Assembly: GCA_015227615.1 (NCBI GenBank)
Contig: JAALGZ010000014.1
Coordinates: 372,001 to 436,000 of the forward strand
Reading direction: 5' to 3'
Source: Labyrinthula sp. Ha
Lineage: Eukaryota; Sar; Bigyra; Labyrinthulida; Labyrinthulaceae
Length of the DNA: 64,000 bases
The position numbers and the translations under genes are program-made. This document shows positions 35,501 through 47,135 of this stretch, one piece after another (positions within the stretch are counted from its first letter, which is position 1; each line of letters opens with the position of its first letter). The notes below the pieces were generated by a model that saw only the letters and a program-made list of their open reading frames with translations, did not search any database and was not told the origin of the DNA.

Positions 35501-36982
35501 AGTTATCTGACTTAGGATATGTAAATCTGCAATTGTGGTTTATCAAATTTTCTCTTAATTATAATTAAAAAGTACTTTCTAGCTTCCTGTGCTTTTTTGT
35601 TTTTTAATGTTTTCGTTTGAGTTAAAATGGAGGATGCGAGAAGAATAACTATCCTCATATCTAGAACTTTAATACTTTTACATTGCCCAATTACATGTAC
35701 ATATAGCCAATAGCCCAATGCTTATTAGAAATTGAGGTATTCCTACACTGCAAGAAAAATGATTGTACTTCTTGCAAGTTTTCAATCCTAAAATATCAGT
35801 GGCAAACCAATTCTGAAAAGTTCAGTTGTATAAATTGGAACCAAAGTCATGAACCTTAATTGTAGCTATGAAAATATTCACGTTTAATGTTCTATTTTTA
35901 ACTAGGTTTTTTCTGGCATTGATTTGGGTATTTCTGCAATTAATCGAATTTTTTAGAATCAATGGCTATCAGATTTTACCAAAACCCATTTGCAATGAAT
36001 AAAAAATTAATTGATAACAAGACCAAGAGAAATGCTTGTTTGACTATGGACAACTTCGTATAGAATTTATCCTATCAGCAGCATATGGCTACCATATTAT
36101 AGCTTTTTTTGTAATGAATGAAACCTAAACAATAACACAGCATTTCCGAAAATATGAGCATTTTCTGTGGCAACTTGGAATCTTTTCCTCAAGTACACAG
36201 TAGGAAATATATTAATCCATATGCTGTGCAGGTTCTCAAATAGGCTTACAACACAAAAGACCTTTAGGGCTATTAGAGCAAACGTGGCAGAGAAGAGAAC
36301 ACAGAATCCCTACAAGAACCAAGTGCCATGCCCATATTACAAAATAAAGGGCATTAGATAAGAAAATAGTTAATATTCAATAGTGAGGCCTCGAATATAA
36401 ATTGGGATCTTAGCAACTGAAAGGAACATCTCTTGCTATTTAGTTTAACCTAGGTATAGAGCACTTACTATTGTTGTGGATGTGAAACCCTAATGAGGTT
36501 TGCTTCAACAACGTTTTGAAGATCAGGGCAAGGAGGTATGGCACTAAAAAATGTCAACACCTTGTGTATATTCACTGCCTTCACTTTATAGTTTCTGCAT
36601 GATTCCTAATATAAATAAAAAACTCTTCAAAAGAAGTAAAAGCACTTAAATTAGATTTATAGTTAAACAAGAACCTTTTTCCAAAAAGTTGAAAATATGA
36701 ACGAAAACAAATTTTAAAAATGGCTTAATTTGTTTTATACAGCTGGAGTTGTTATATCAAATATTTTGCGTCCTCGACTTGGTTCTAAGTTTGATATATT
36801 TTAGAATTAATACTAAAATAACACGAAATTAACCGTAAAAAAAGTAACATAATTCCGAGATTCAAACACCCTAAATATGCTTTCGGTATAACGATACAAA
36901 ATATGTATAAAATATAAAACACCTTAAGAAAAGTCTAACCACCCAGGTTTGAGAGGCAAAACCAAACAAAAATAATTATAAT
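32522..36982. other. 4.5-kb gene-free desert
   Basis: No gene or RNA is recognised. A short AT dinucleotide run lies at about 33074-33094. Near 36831 AACCGTAA resembles the CCGTTA-type element upstream of the nuclease gene. The remaining sequence is AT-rich without protein motifs. Confidence 0.5.
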
Positions 36983-38968
36983 ATGTTTAAAGTACTATTT
37001 CTTTCCTCGTTAGTATATCAAACGTATGGAACCAGTTGTACAGGATACCCTTCTGCTTCTTCCCTAGGTCGTTCCTTCACGTCAATTCAAGAAGCAGTTT
37101 CCTTGGCTAGATCTGGTGAAAATGATGAGATCCAAGTGAAAGGAATAGTAACAAACGATCTAAGAGATACACCTTTTAATCTGTTCGTTTTACAAGCACC
37201 CTCCTCGCAAACAGATTCTGATTTCTCGGACTTTTCACAAGCAATTGAGATTTACTGCGACACGAATGCATGCTCCAATGCCGATTTTGAAGAAGGTCAG
37301 TTAATCTCATTCACTGGTACAACAAGCTTCTACAATTCAGTTAGACCACAACTAACTGATACAACAAATTTTAATGTAGAAACCAGCTCACTTACAACTG
37401 TTTCTTCCTCATGTCCATCTTTGGCAGCAGAAGTTAACATTGTGGATTTAACTCTACCAAGAGAAGAAGCCTTTGAGGACATCTTAATTCAAAACATGCT
37501 AGTAAGTGTTGTAATTGATGAGAGTGAAGACTTGGCCGATGGAACGCTAACTCTAGCAGACACATATGACTTTGAATTTGGCCAGGTTGTGGTCTCTGCA
37601 ATTGGCAGGTTAATCCAACCTTCTTCCATTTACGATCCAGTTGATGAAGCTTCAAAGGTAGCAGCCAGAGAAAGTTTAAATACAAGATCTTCATTAGTCT
37701 TAGATGATAGAACCTCTTACGCTTGCCCATCAACAACTCCTTGGTTCGACACTGAGCTCATTGGGGGTGGATTAAGAACAGGAGGAAAACTAGATCCCAG
37801 TGTTTTGGATGCAACAGGTACATATCAATACCTGACAGGTGCTGATTCCTTCATGTTTCGCCCAACTGAGTTTGGAGAAAGTTTAGTTACGATCAACGCA
37901 TTTGATCAATCTGAAAATGAGAGAGTTTCCAGTATCGAATTATCAGAGAACTCCCCGTCAGGATTGCGTATTGCTTCTTTTAACATGTTGAACTACTTCA
38001 CAACGTTTATCGAGGAGGATGATTGTAGTGATTGTAGAGGAGCTGACACTTCTGAAGAGTTTGAGCTGCAAAGCAGTAAGTTGTATAATGGAATTTTGGA
38101 GCTAGATGCTGCCGTTTTTGGACTGCAAGAGGTTCAAAATATTGATCTTGAAACTGGAAGCTCTGATGACGTAACGATGGATTTACTTGTCTCTGAGCTT
38201 AATGAACTTGCTGGAAGTGATAAATTTGCCTACATAGAAACGGGAGAGCTGGGAAGTGATGCTATCAGAGTTGCAATGATCTATCAACCTGACTTGGTGA
38301 CGCCTGAGGGATCTTTTCAAAGTTTAGACTTCATCAATCCAACAGCAAAGTCCAGAACTGCATTGGCGCAAACTTTCAGCGTTAACTCTGTTAATGGGGG
38401 GTGTTTGAGAAATTCAGAGCTTTCTTCTTTCACGCTTGTTAATTTACATTTCAAGTCCAAAGGATCTGCGTGTGATGAAGATGATTCCAGTAATTCAGAT
38501 TATGCCAACAGAGTTGCTGCAGAATCAAACTGTGGATATACAAGATTGAAGCACTCCAACCAACTAATTGATTGGCTTCAAGGCGGTGATTTTGACTCTA
38601 ATGTTCCACAAATTATTCTTGGTGACCTAAATTCTTATGGTTCAGAGAGAGTTTTGAAAAATTTGGAAGATAATGGCTTTACGCAGCTCTCAGGAAACTC
38701 TGCCGATGATCCAACATATTCCTATACGTTTGGGGGACTGTTTGGAAGCTTAGATCATGTTTTAATTTCGGATTTCGCTGCTTCCGCTACTGGAGAAACT
38801 TATAAGTGGCACATAAACTCAGATGAGGCCATTGTCACGGACTACACCGAAGAAATGTACAGCTCCAGCTTCTGTGACAGCACGCCTAGCGGCTATCAGG
38901 ATGAAAGCTACTTCAGAAGCAGCGACCATGATCCTGCAATTAACTTTTTTGCAACATGTGGTGAATAA
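36983..38968 (+). CDS. Secreted ExeM/NucH-like extracellular endonuclease (EEP fold)
   Basis: A single exon of 661 residues begins with a signal peptide (hydrophobic LFLSSLVYQTYG, cleavage near residue 17). Residues about 20-230 have the beta-rich, OB-like composition of the N-terminal region of ExeM/NucH nucleases. The C-terminal endonuclease/exonuclease/phosphatase domain has a full catalytic set: LRIASFNMLNYF (about 328-339), VFGLQEVQN (catalytic Glu about 379), LVNLHFKSKG, QIILGDLNSYGSE (about 545), GSLDHVLIS and SSDHDPAINFF (about 646, catalytic His). Bacterial relatives degrade extracellular DNA and RNA for nutrients and biofilm remodelling; here export for environmental or phagosomal nucleic acid digestion is a reasonable inference. 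The protein is acidic. It lacks introns, unlike most neighbours, and this family is best known from bacteria, so bacterial transfer is possible but untested. Confidence 0.9.
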   Translation: MFKVLFLSSLVYQTYGTSCTGYPSASSLGRSFTSIQEAVSLARSGENDEIQVKGIVTNDLRDTPFNLFVLQAPSSQTDSDFSDFSQAIEIYCDTNACSNADFEEGQLISFTGTTSFYNSVRPQLTDTTNFNVETSSLTTVSSSCPSLAAEVNIVDLTLPREEAFEDILIQNMLVSVVIDESEDLADGTLTLADTYDFEFGQVVVSAIGRLIQPSSIYDPVDEASKVAARESLNTRSSLVLDDRTSYACPSTTPWFDTELIGGGLRTGGKLDPSVLDATGTYQYLTGADSFMFRPTEFGESLVTINAFDQSENERVSSIELSENSPSGLRIASFNMLNYFTTFIEEDDCSDCRGADTSEEFELQSSKLYNGILELDAAVFGLQEVQNIDLETGSSDDVTMDLLVSELNELAGSDKFAYIETGELGSDAIRVAMIYQPDLVTPEGSFQSLDFINPTAKSRTALAQTFSVNSVNGGCLRNSELSSFTLVNLHFKSKGSACDEDDSSNSDYANRVAAESNCGYTRLKHSNQLIDWLQGGDFDSNVPQIILGDLNSYGSERVLKNLEDNGFTQLSGNSADDPTYSYTFGGLFGSLDHVLISDFAASATGETYKWHINSDEAIVTDYTEEMYSSSFCDSTPSGYQDESYFRSSDHDPAINFFATCGE

Positions 38969-39067
38969 TTTAAAGTTTTGATTGTAAACAATCTATTTAA
39001 GTAAGCTAATTACTTGCAGAGTCTTCTTTATTTCCCCCTCTTTTTTGACTGTATTATCCTTTTCTCT

Positions 39068-39073
39068 TAACGG
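39068..39073. promoter_or_regulatory. TAACGG hexamer upstream of the aminotransferase gene
   Basis: TAACGG lies 97 bases before the ATG at 39170, in the 200-base gap after the nuclease gene. It is another copy of the hexamer seen upstream of several genes here. Confidence 0.3.
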
Positions 39074-39169
39074 TTATTGTCTTTCTGGGTGAGAAGATGC
39101 CCAAAATGAGTGCAATTTGCATGAGCCCATATATCCAAAGCAAAAAGAATCTTTGAACAAGAAAAAGAA

Positions 39170-41243
39170 ATGAGTTTAGATTCAATCCTTCCTGGCGATC
39201 CAGCTCAGTACTTTTGTGAACAAAGTCAAAAAAATTGCTCTTTGGACCCCATAGCTTACAAAACAATTCTTCTTTTTATTCTAACAAACTTGAACAGCTT
39301 TTCAGAGCGTTTTCTTAGTCTACTGGTTGGATGCTTTGTGGTGAACTCTCTCGCGCAAGCTTCTCAAATAACCCCTCCTTTATATTTATGGCAATTTATT
39401 GGATTCTTAGCTCTTTTGAGCCATTTGCCAGGTTTCACATCCTCTGAATCACGAATTTTTCTAAGTTTTTGTCTTGGATTTGTTCTTGCCTTGCTCACAA
39501 ATCAGGTTAGATCTTTCGAAACAATAGCTTTTCTTTATACACTTTATTGTTTCTTCATGAAGGTCATCAAAATTACGGTCACTGGAGTCTCCTCTAACCA
39601 TGGAGCGACATTTTTCCCAATAATTCAACATGTTGTACCAAAGTACTCCTTTACACCACACCAATTTTTTCGTGCTGATCGCTGTTCAGATGAAGTTGCA
39701 AGAGTCCGAGCTGCTGCGTTTGACAAAATGAAGCTAAGTTGGGATAAGAAGTACCCTGCAGGTCTTGAAATGTCACAAGAACTGGCCAAGACATTCAGTG
39801 ATTTGCGGTTTACGGGTGGGAATCGGGTATTTTTGCCTTTCATGGAGATGCTGAGTAGGTGGTGTGATCCTACAACAATCGTGGAATCGAGCAAAGGACC
39901 GACCTTAAAGGATATTGATCAAAATGAACTTGTGGACATCTCTGGAAGCTATGGAGTAAACGTATGTGGATATGAAAAGTACAAAGAGTTCATAACAGAG
40001 GGTTGGAAAAAAGTTGATTCCCTTGGTTGTGTTTTGGGGTATATATTTCATATGAGTTTATATTTAGGCCGCTGCATCCTCTAGTTTTAGACAATATTAG
40101 GATGTTAAGAAGCATTTCTAAAAAGGAGGAAGTTAGTTTTCACATGAGTGGCACTGAAGCAGTCATGTGTGCTGTAAGACTTTGCAGGTTCAACACCAGT
40201 CGAAAGTTCGCTGTTGTATTTGCTGGGGCTTATCATGGTAAAGTTTTGTCTGTACTGATTTCTTAGGATGGTGGGATGGAGTACAAAACTTGGCGGGAAA
40301 TGAGCGGGTTCCAAATGATGTGCTGACACTTAAAGATATGGCTACCGCGAGTTTAAGCGTGCTTCAAATGCGCAAGGTTGAAATCGCTTGCGTGTTGGTT
40401 AACCCACTTCAAGCATTTCACCCAAATTCCCCACCTCCAAGCGACGTAGTTCTTGCGTCAAATTTAAGAAGTGCTAAGAAAGGAAAACAGGCATCTGAAT
40501 CTTACAAAATCTGGTTGAACAAGTTGAGAAGAACTTGTTCGAAATGTAGTATTCCGCTAGTGTTTGATGAGGTATACACTGGATTTAGGTTGGCACCAGG
40601 AGGGGCACAGGAATATTTTGGGGTTGATGCTGACATGGTAGTGTATGGAAAGTCCTTGGGAGGGGGAATACCAAATGGAGTTGTTTGTGGTCCACATACT
40701 TTGATGAGAAGATCAGACCCTGTGAAGCCTTTGAGACAGGCTTATGTGATTGGCACCTTCTCAGCACACCCTCTTTTGATGGGCTCGATGAACGTGTTCT
40801 TGAATTACATTACAACTGATGAGGCGAGAAACAAATATGAATCATTAAGGCAATTGGCAGCTGAATGGGTTGAAAAGATGAACTTACGGTTGGAGAGAGA
40901 GGGTATGCCATTGAGGCTCCAGACTTATGCTAGCGTTTGGACTATGCTGTTTCTAGTACCTGGTCGGTATCATTGGATGCTGCAGTACTATCTTAAGGAT
41001 GAAGGGGCGAATCTGAGTTGGGTAGGAACAGGTAGGTTGAGTTTCAGTCACGATTTCACAGAGAAGGATATGGAGAAATTAAGTGGCACCATTCTGAGAG
41101 CGTGTAAGAGAATGCAGGAGGATGGATGGTGGACTGAAGAAGTGTCGGATTCTGAGAGGAAGCAAAAGGATATGGAGATTAAGCTCTCTTTGGTCAAAGA
41201 AGTTGGGAAGGCTCTTGCAAAGCGTATTATTGGGTTCAGCTAA
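39170..41243 (+). CDS. Membrane-anchored class III aminotransferase, glutamate-1-semialdehyde aminomutase-like
   Basis: Three exons (39170-40038, 40068-40237, 40267-41243) with two 29-nt introns encode 671 residues. Residues about 28-145 contain three or four hydrophobic helices (for example FLSLLVGCFVVNSL and IFLSFCLGFVLALLTN). After a linker come class III, PLP-dependent aminotransferase motifs: LVDISGSYGVNVCGYEKY, HMSGTEAVMCAVRLCR, FAGAYHGWWDGVQN rebuilt across the second intron, LVFDEVYTGFRL with the PLP-binding Asp, and VVYGKSLGGGIPNGV with the Schiff-base Lys at about residue 474. The overall layout is closest to glutamate-1-semialdehyde 2,1-aminomutase, the tetrapyrrole-pathway enzyme. 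That enzyme is normally soluble and about 430 residues, so the N-terminal membrane domain argues for a different role, perhaps in secondary metabolism. The substrate cannot be read from the sequence. Confidence 0.88.
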
Positions 41244-41373
41244 TTGCATAAGTTGCCATCTTTGTGGTAATCCTATTACCCTCTCCAGAAAAATCATAAA
41301 GTGCTTACTCTATAGATAGATCAGCCCTCCGCTTAAACCACTTGGATCTCTAAGAAATACGGAAAGTAAAACT
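41244..41373. other. 3' flank of the aminotransferase gene
   Basis: This short spacer contains no recognisable feature. Confidence 0.4.
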
Positions 41374-42010
41374 ATGTACGTGGCACATATGGGCAGAAAG
41401 GAATTTTATTCAAGTCTGCACCACAAGAGTATTATTAACCATACCATCTCAGTGAGGGATCTTCGAGGAACGATGATAAAACTCTTTAGAATGGATCTTT
41501 CTCTGGAGTGTTTACTGAAGCAAAACTCTTTTGCTTATTTTATGGCGTTTGCTTCTGTTTTACCCAAAGCCGATTATGGTTGCATTACACTTACTACTGT
41601 GCAAAGGCTCTAACAAGAGCTCTTTCTCAGTAACACAATGGATGACTAGTTTCATAGGAATATAGATGAGGTGCCTTTTCTGCCTCAGTAACTCACTCAT
41701 CAAAGGAACATATTAACCAGGATTAGCATGGTGATTTCTAGTTCTACTTGACTTCTCTAAACAGCATGATGTATCTGAGTCAAATTAATGATCAGTTGGC
41801 CTGAGGAGTTTCCTACAGATCAATACACAAATCATATTTTGCGTAATTAACTAACCAACAAAAGACTTCGTGAATCATGCTCAACAGCATACAGAAATAA
41901 AGGTTCGAACAATTAGATATGGACAACGAGGTCTAGATTTCTTTTTGCTAGATTAGTAGCATTGCAATGGACGGCGTAACTTCATTCTTGACTACGATAA
42001 CCTCAATGAT
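41374..42010 (+). mobile_element. Decayed LINE reverse transcriptase fragment
   Basis: Plus-strand pieces in different frames follow the order of LINE reverse transcriptase motifs. PKADYGCITLTTVQRL (about 41.57-41.61 kb) resembles the 'p.nYRPItl' segment. EVPFLPQ then LTHQRNI (about 41.67-41.71 kb) resembles 'q.aFl..rsT.d'. FLVLLDFSKQHDVSESN (about 41.73-41.79 kb) resembles the palm LDFSKAFDtVsHs motif. RYGQRG (about 41.92 kb) resembles the G..QG motif. Stops and frame changes show it is long inactive. Ends and clade are not determined. It lies 130 bases downstream of the aminotransferase gene in the same orientation. Confidence 0.55.
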
Positions 42011-45000
42011 ATCTGATTTCGTACAGCAGAAGTATTTAGATATATACTGACACTAAATTGTTCTCTAGAAAATTAGCATTATCTACCATCTATATTGTAA
42101 CTAAGTTGTTGAAAATAACTTGACATTGAATGTATAATGCTAATAACAATTGGGATGATCGTATCTGGAAAAGTGTCGTTACGTCAAAATAGCTCGAGAA
42201 GGCTTAAGTAGCAAAACTCTTAAACAAAATAAAGTTGTACGTAAAAGTTTCAGACTCTATGCTTTGAGAATTTTGCGGTTCTAGCTATGAGGTAATAGGG
42301 CATGCATAACCAGGACGACTCGACCATGATTTATTGATTATTCTTTATGCCGCATGTGATTATTCTTAAGATCAGAGATTACTCCCAGTTACTTAGTTTT
42401 TCCTTGATTATCAACGAGTATCATCAATAAGTTGATAACTACCCTGTCATAGACTCTACTTTGCTCATTGCCAGGCCTTCGATTTGGTAAATATTATCTA
42501 TATTCATTTGGTAATTGCCTTGATTCTGATTATTAATGAATGAATTGGGATTTTGACTTTCATCAAATGATTCTCATTTTACTCTGATTTTTAATGACCA
42601 GCCAAAACGGTTGGGAAAATATTAGAATCAATCAATAAAAAACATGAGCAAAATTCTTATTTAGAACTTATTAATGAAACCAATCCGATCCCTAGTTATT
42701 GCTGCGCCAAATACTTATTTGAAAAACCTTTCAGGTGATAAACGTTGTGGGCAAGGGAAAACTTGAGAACAAAGTAACTGCTATGATAAAAGACACCTGT
42801 CCGAGTATAAATCAACATCTTCTAGTGATGAAGGTACAAAATCTCTGGTCAATTAAAGTTCCAAAGAGCAATTGCCAGATTCAGAAAGCATTAAACTTTA
42901 TGATTGTGGAAAAATACACTCATACTTTGCATCTGAACATCTTTGCGCTCTCGAAAAAAGGAAGGGAAGCAGTGTAACACTAAACAAGTCGAGTTACGTT
43001 TGCTTCAGCTAAATTCCTGGCAATATATGGACTCTTTCTGACTTAGAAAAAATGGAAACCTGATTTTAGCTGAATTCTATTGTATAAAAGTAGATAATAC
43101 ACTCAGAAAATTGTTTAAGATAGATAGAACTCTTATTGTTAAAGCAAAGTTAAACAAGAAAGATTATTACATTATTGAAATTTACACATCATAATCTAAG
43201 AGCCATTTGAAATACCATCTAAACTTATTTTCTAAGTTACAAACAATCCTCTAGGTGTAGAAGTAGAAGTAGTATTCATCTTTCTTACTTGAACGAACAA
43301 ATAAGGATGGACGAGACAACAGCGAATGGGAAGTTTGAATTAAGTATGAGAAAGATACAAATGGAAAAAGAGTGAAAAATTTTTGACACAAGTTGAACTT
43401 AGTTTTTCTAAGTTTTTGCTTTAAAGGGAAGCAACAAAAAACGATAAATATGGTACTTGATATACACGGAATCCTGTGAAGCGCCTAGAAATGGAGATTG
43501 TCATGGCGTATAAGAGATTTATTTCCCAAATAAACTTGTTCAAAATGAAGAAAATATACCTCCAAGTTACACCATAGAATTTATAACGAATATTAACCTT
43601 TAGAAATCAAAGCATCGCGAGAATTAAATAGGGCTCTACCTTCAACATACGTTCAAAATAAGTTCCACAACTAGCGTGAGTACTTAAAAGTATCAGTCAA
43701 CTGCAAAAAATCTAGTGACTAGATTCGATTAGGACTGAAAACTGAAAGATCTAAACTTTAATTTAATTTATTGATTGATGGTAGAGAAAATTATTATTCT
43801 AGGAACTTCAGCATACTAGTCTGTGAAGTAGCTAAGGATAACCTGTGGTCAACGAATTATCATAGGCTAGGTAGAAGACCTCACCAAGAACCAGAAACCT
43901 TGTTTGAAAACACCGCCTAGTTTGAAAAATTTAGCTGCTGAGGATAACAAGTTGCCCAAGAAGTTGGTAAAATAAGCACTCTGAAATACTATATTGATTG
44001 ACTTGATCTGTAGGTTTGTGAAATAGTTTAATCTCTAGCAAAGAATGATATTCACTTAGTTTGCAAAGTCGTCAACATACTAACGAGAACAATAAGAAAT
44101 ATCCAACCCGAAATTGTTTAGTTTTGCAAAATTGGAACAAATAGAATAGAGAGAGTAAAAGTTTTAAAGAGTTTGCATCCAAAACACAATGGCTTCTTGG
44201 GCAACCGATAGGTCATGGTAAGGTAAAGATTAGCGAAACAAAAGAACACACTATCCAAGTTCATCATCAAATAACAGAGAAATAGACAACATGGTTAAAT
44301 AGCTAAGAACTCTGGTATATTCAGTTTGTATCCTATTATCAACCATACTTTGAAGAAACTCGCAGTTCTCAATGATTGTGTCAAACAATTTGTGTAAGAA
44401 TCTTTTCCTAGTTAGCATAAACTTGATCCTCAAGAGCTGATTAGGCTTTGCACTGCGGATATGACACTCTCTCGCCAAAGAACAATCCCTAACTATCTAC
44501 AAACTATATATATATATATTTCATTTTTGAATGCATCTTGAAAGTTATGAAAATAATAACCATTATACTGAAGCATTTGGCAAGACTAACTTATCCTTAT
44601 TAAGCTGAGTTAAAAAAACTCTGAAAGGGGTAGCAAAATGAAACCTTTCCTTAATAACTATATAATATATAAGCTCAATATCTCTAAACAGTTTTTCTCA
44701 TGTGCTGTTATTAGCAAATCCTCTAATTCTACAAGTTATTTATTTCTAAAAACTTTCCCTGAAGAAGATTAAGTAGAAGTCAACTAAATTTAAAATAAAT
44801 TTTGTCTTGCTCAATATATCAACAATCAAACAAAGCTATGAAGTAAAGTAATTGAGAAAATGAGCACCAACTAATGTAATTCACTTTTTTCAATTTTATT
44901 TATCCTACTCTTAGACTTGTTTCGAAGAGGTACTGTCACAAATCTACAGAAAGGATTTATACTCCCTAACTTATACTTCAACAACACCCTGACCGGTGTC

Positions 45001-45080
45001 GGTGATCATTTTTCTCCATAAAGACTTAAATATTTAGATCCGTCCTAAAACATTTAAAGCAACTTTCATTAGCCTTGGGG
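42011..45080. other. 3-kb gene-free region
   Basis: No supported gene. Short open frames at 42735-42977 (+) and 44251-44478 (-) have no recognisable motif. A short AT dinucleotide run lies at about 44506-44519. Confidence 0.45.
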
Positions 45081-46200
45081 CATAAGAATAAATATTGGCC
45101 TGATAAATTAAATGGCCTTTGTAAGAACGACAAACAAGTTTCTAATATATCAGACCAGAGAGTACATCAACTGGCTAACAAGTTTACTTACAAGGTGTGG
45201 TTCAAAGGTGTCAGATCTAAGCTTACCTAAGGCATCATACGCTGCAGTAACTTCGTCTGGATATACCTTTACTAAGGAATTGCAAAGGAACATTAGATAT
45301 AAAAGACACGTAAAAGAAACCGACTTCCAAGTCGATAGAAGCAACACATCATCTAAGAATAGCTCCTGGTACCAAAATAGTGTCTACAACTATGAATATC
45401 TAAGACCGAAGCTTTTCACAGAAGGGTACACTAACTGGAGCCGCTTTTCCAGTATTGATTTCGCACAAGAAGCGCTAAAATGACTAAGACAGATCTTGAA
45501 GTAGTACAATATACCCTTAAGACTGGCGAAAATATTATTAAAACGCATTTTCTTTGCAGATAATACTCGTGTACCGTTTCTGGAGTCTAGAAGATGAACC
45601 ATGAGAAAGCAGACTCTCGAACTGTTGACAAATGCAAACTCTTTTGCTATTCTTAATTCATCTGACTCCATAACCTCACTCAAACAAACAGACATGATCA
45701 CTGTGAGCAACCTCAACTTTTTGAAAACAGCAAGACAGCACAGCTGTAGTTGATCCATGAGCTCTTAGCACTTGAACAAGCTAAAGAGATCCTTTCAATC
45801 TCCCTAGAACTGATCAAACGCCTCTCACTGTCAAACTTAACCTCAAAAGAGATGACAGCAGTAATCCAAACAACCTCATCCTTATTCAGAAACCCTCCTG
45901 TACCCGTATATCATTGCCGATCAACTCCTCACAGGCAACATACATGTGTACAAGGCTACGATTCACCAAGCCCTTTCATTCCCCACGCCTTCTTTCACAC
46001 TGGAGCAAAGTTCTGAACAATATCTCCATCTATCCAAAGAAATCATAGACTTACGTTCAAGGTACCTTCCAGTGTTTTCAGGCGTTTCTTTCATCAGGTT
46101 TAAACACTTTTCTTATTTGCAAAACCCTCCACCGGACTCAATACACAAAAATAACTGGATTGCAACTTGGAACCATATCCTAACAAAAAATGAATAACAA
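45081..46200 (+). pseudogene. Cluster of overlapping open frames, likely a broken gene of unknown family
   Basis: Compared with the desert around it, this 1.1-kb stretch is richer in GC and has protein-like plus-strand frames that succeed or overlap one another, for example 45112-45483, 45750-46016 and 45946-46197. Together they look like remains of one or more coding regions that have been interrupted several times. Composition is rich in Ser, Thr, Trp and Tyr, but I recognise no family. It may come from a mobile or virus-like element, or be a decayed host gene. No terminal repeats were identified. Treated here as a fossil. Confidence 0.4.
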
Positions 46201-47135
46201 CAGATATCAGCGATAGACTGATCCCAATCTTCATATCTGTCATCATTCTCTCAATTTTTTCAGTCTTGAAGTAGCAGCAGTGTGGTAGCCGAACTCTTAT
46301 CATATCAGTTTTTCAATCTTGTGTTTGTTTCAATCTGTATTTCATCTGATTATCTTTATTTCGCAATTGACAAGCTATTGTTTTTCTTAGGGACCTCCTA
46401 AGGAGCTAATTTATTTTTTCACTCTTTACCAACAACCAATACTTGCGGATCATATTTAAGGTAGCGACCGCAGGCTTACAAGGCGGAAAGCTCTGATCGA
46501 GAGAGACAGGGCTATCGGCACTCCTGTACTCTGACCCGGTAAATTTGCATTCGTAGTACCATTCTCCTATCTTAGAACCTAACTTAGCTTGTCTTCATGT
46601 GATTTAAGCATAATACTGGAAACACATTAAGTTAATGCTCTACTAGTCAGACTCTAAGCAGTCGAGTGTACGACTCTCTCCATACTGACTGTTTACACTT
46701 TACATAGTTATAATACAATATTACATTACTGCACAATTGGTGCAACTTTGCATAATACATGTTTACTAATACATAAGCACCAGAAACAATATTTCGTAAA
46801 ACCTTAATATCTCAACAACTACTGGGAGTTAGAAGATGTTACTTATATCATTTTAAAGCTCTTTTCAAGCTCTTTCAGTTTCTTTAACTTAATATACATA
46901 TCCTCATATACATATAAACAATGCGGACAATTACTTGTCTAACTCTACTGGAACTTCTGTTCTATGGTATTGTTGTTAACTAGAAAAACAACTTTTATAA
47001 TGTTACAAATAAGAACAAGTTGAACACTGGTGTAACCAGCTTTTTCTTTGGCATTTTACTATTTAGACCTTTTCCTTTTTGGATTTGCTGGAAAGATTCT
47101 TCTAGAAAAAAGAAGCTAACCGTTAAACGTCATGA
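46201..47135. other. Intergenic region upstream of the IQ-SAM-ankyrin gene
   Basis: Between about 46.44 and 46.58 kb the GC content is higher than in the flanks, but no tRNA or other RNA fold is evident. The last 50 bases carry CCGTTA at 47120, 15 bases before the start codon of the next gene. Confidence 0.45.
47120..47125. promoter_or_regulatory. CCGTTA hexamer just upstream of the IQ-SAM-ankyrin gene
   Basis: CCGTTA lies 10 bases before the ATG at 47136, so it may be in the 5' untranslated region or at the transcription start. It is part of the recurring hexamer set. Confidence 0.3.

Noticed and set aside
46440-46580. GC-rich block considered as a tRNA or other structured RNA
   Set aside because: No T-loop GTTCGA motif and no cloverleaf pairing could be drawn.
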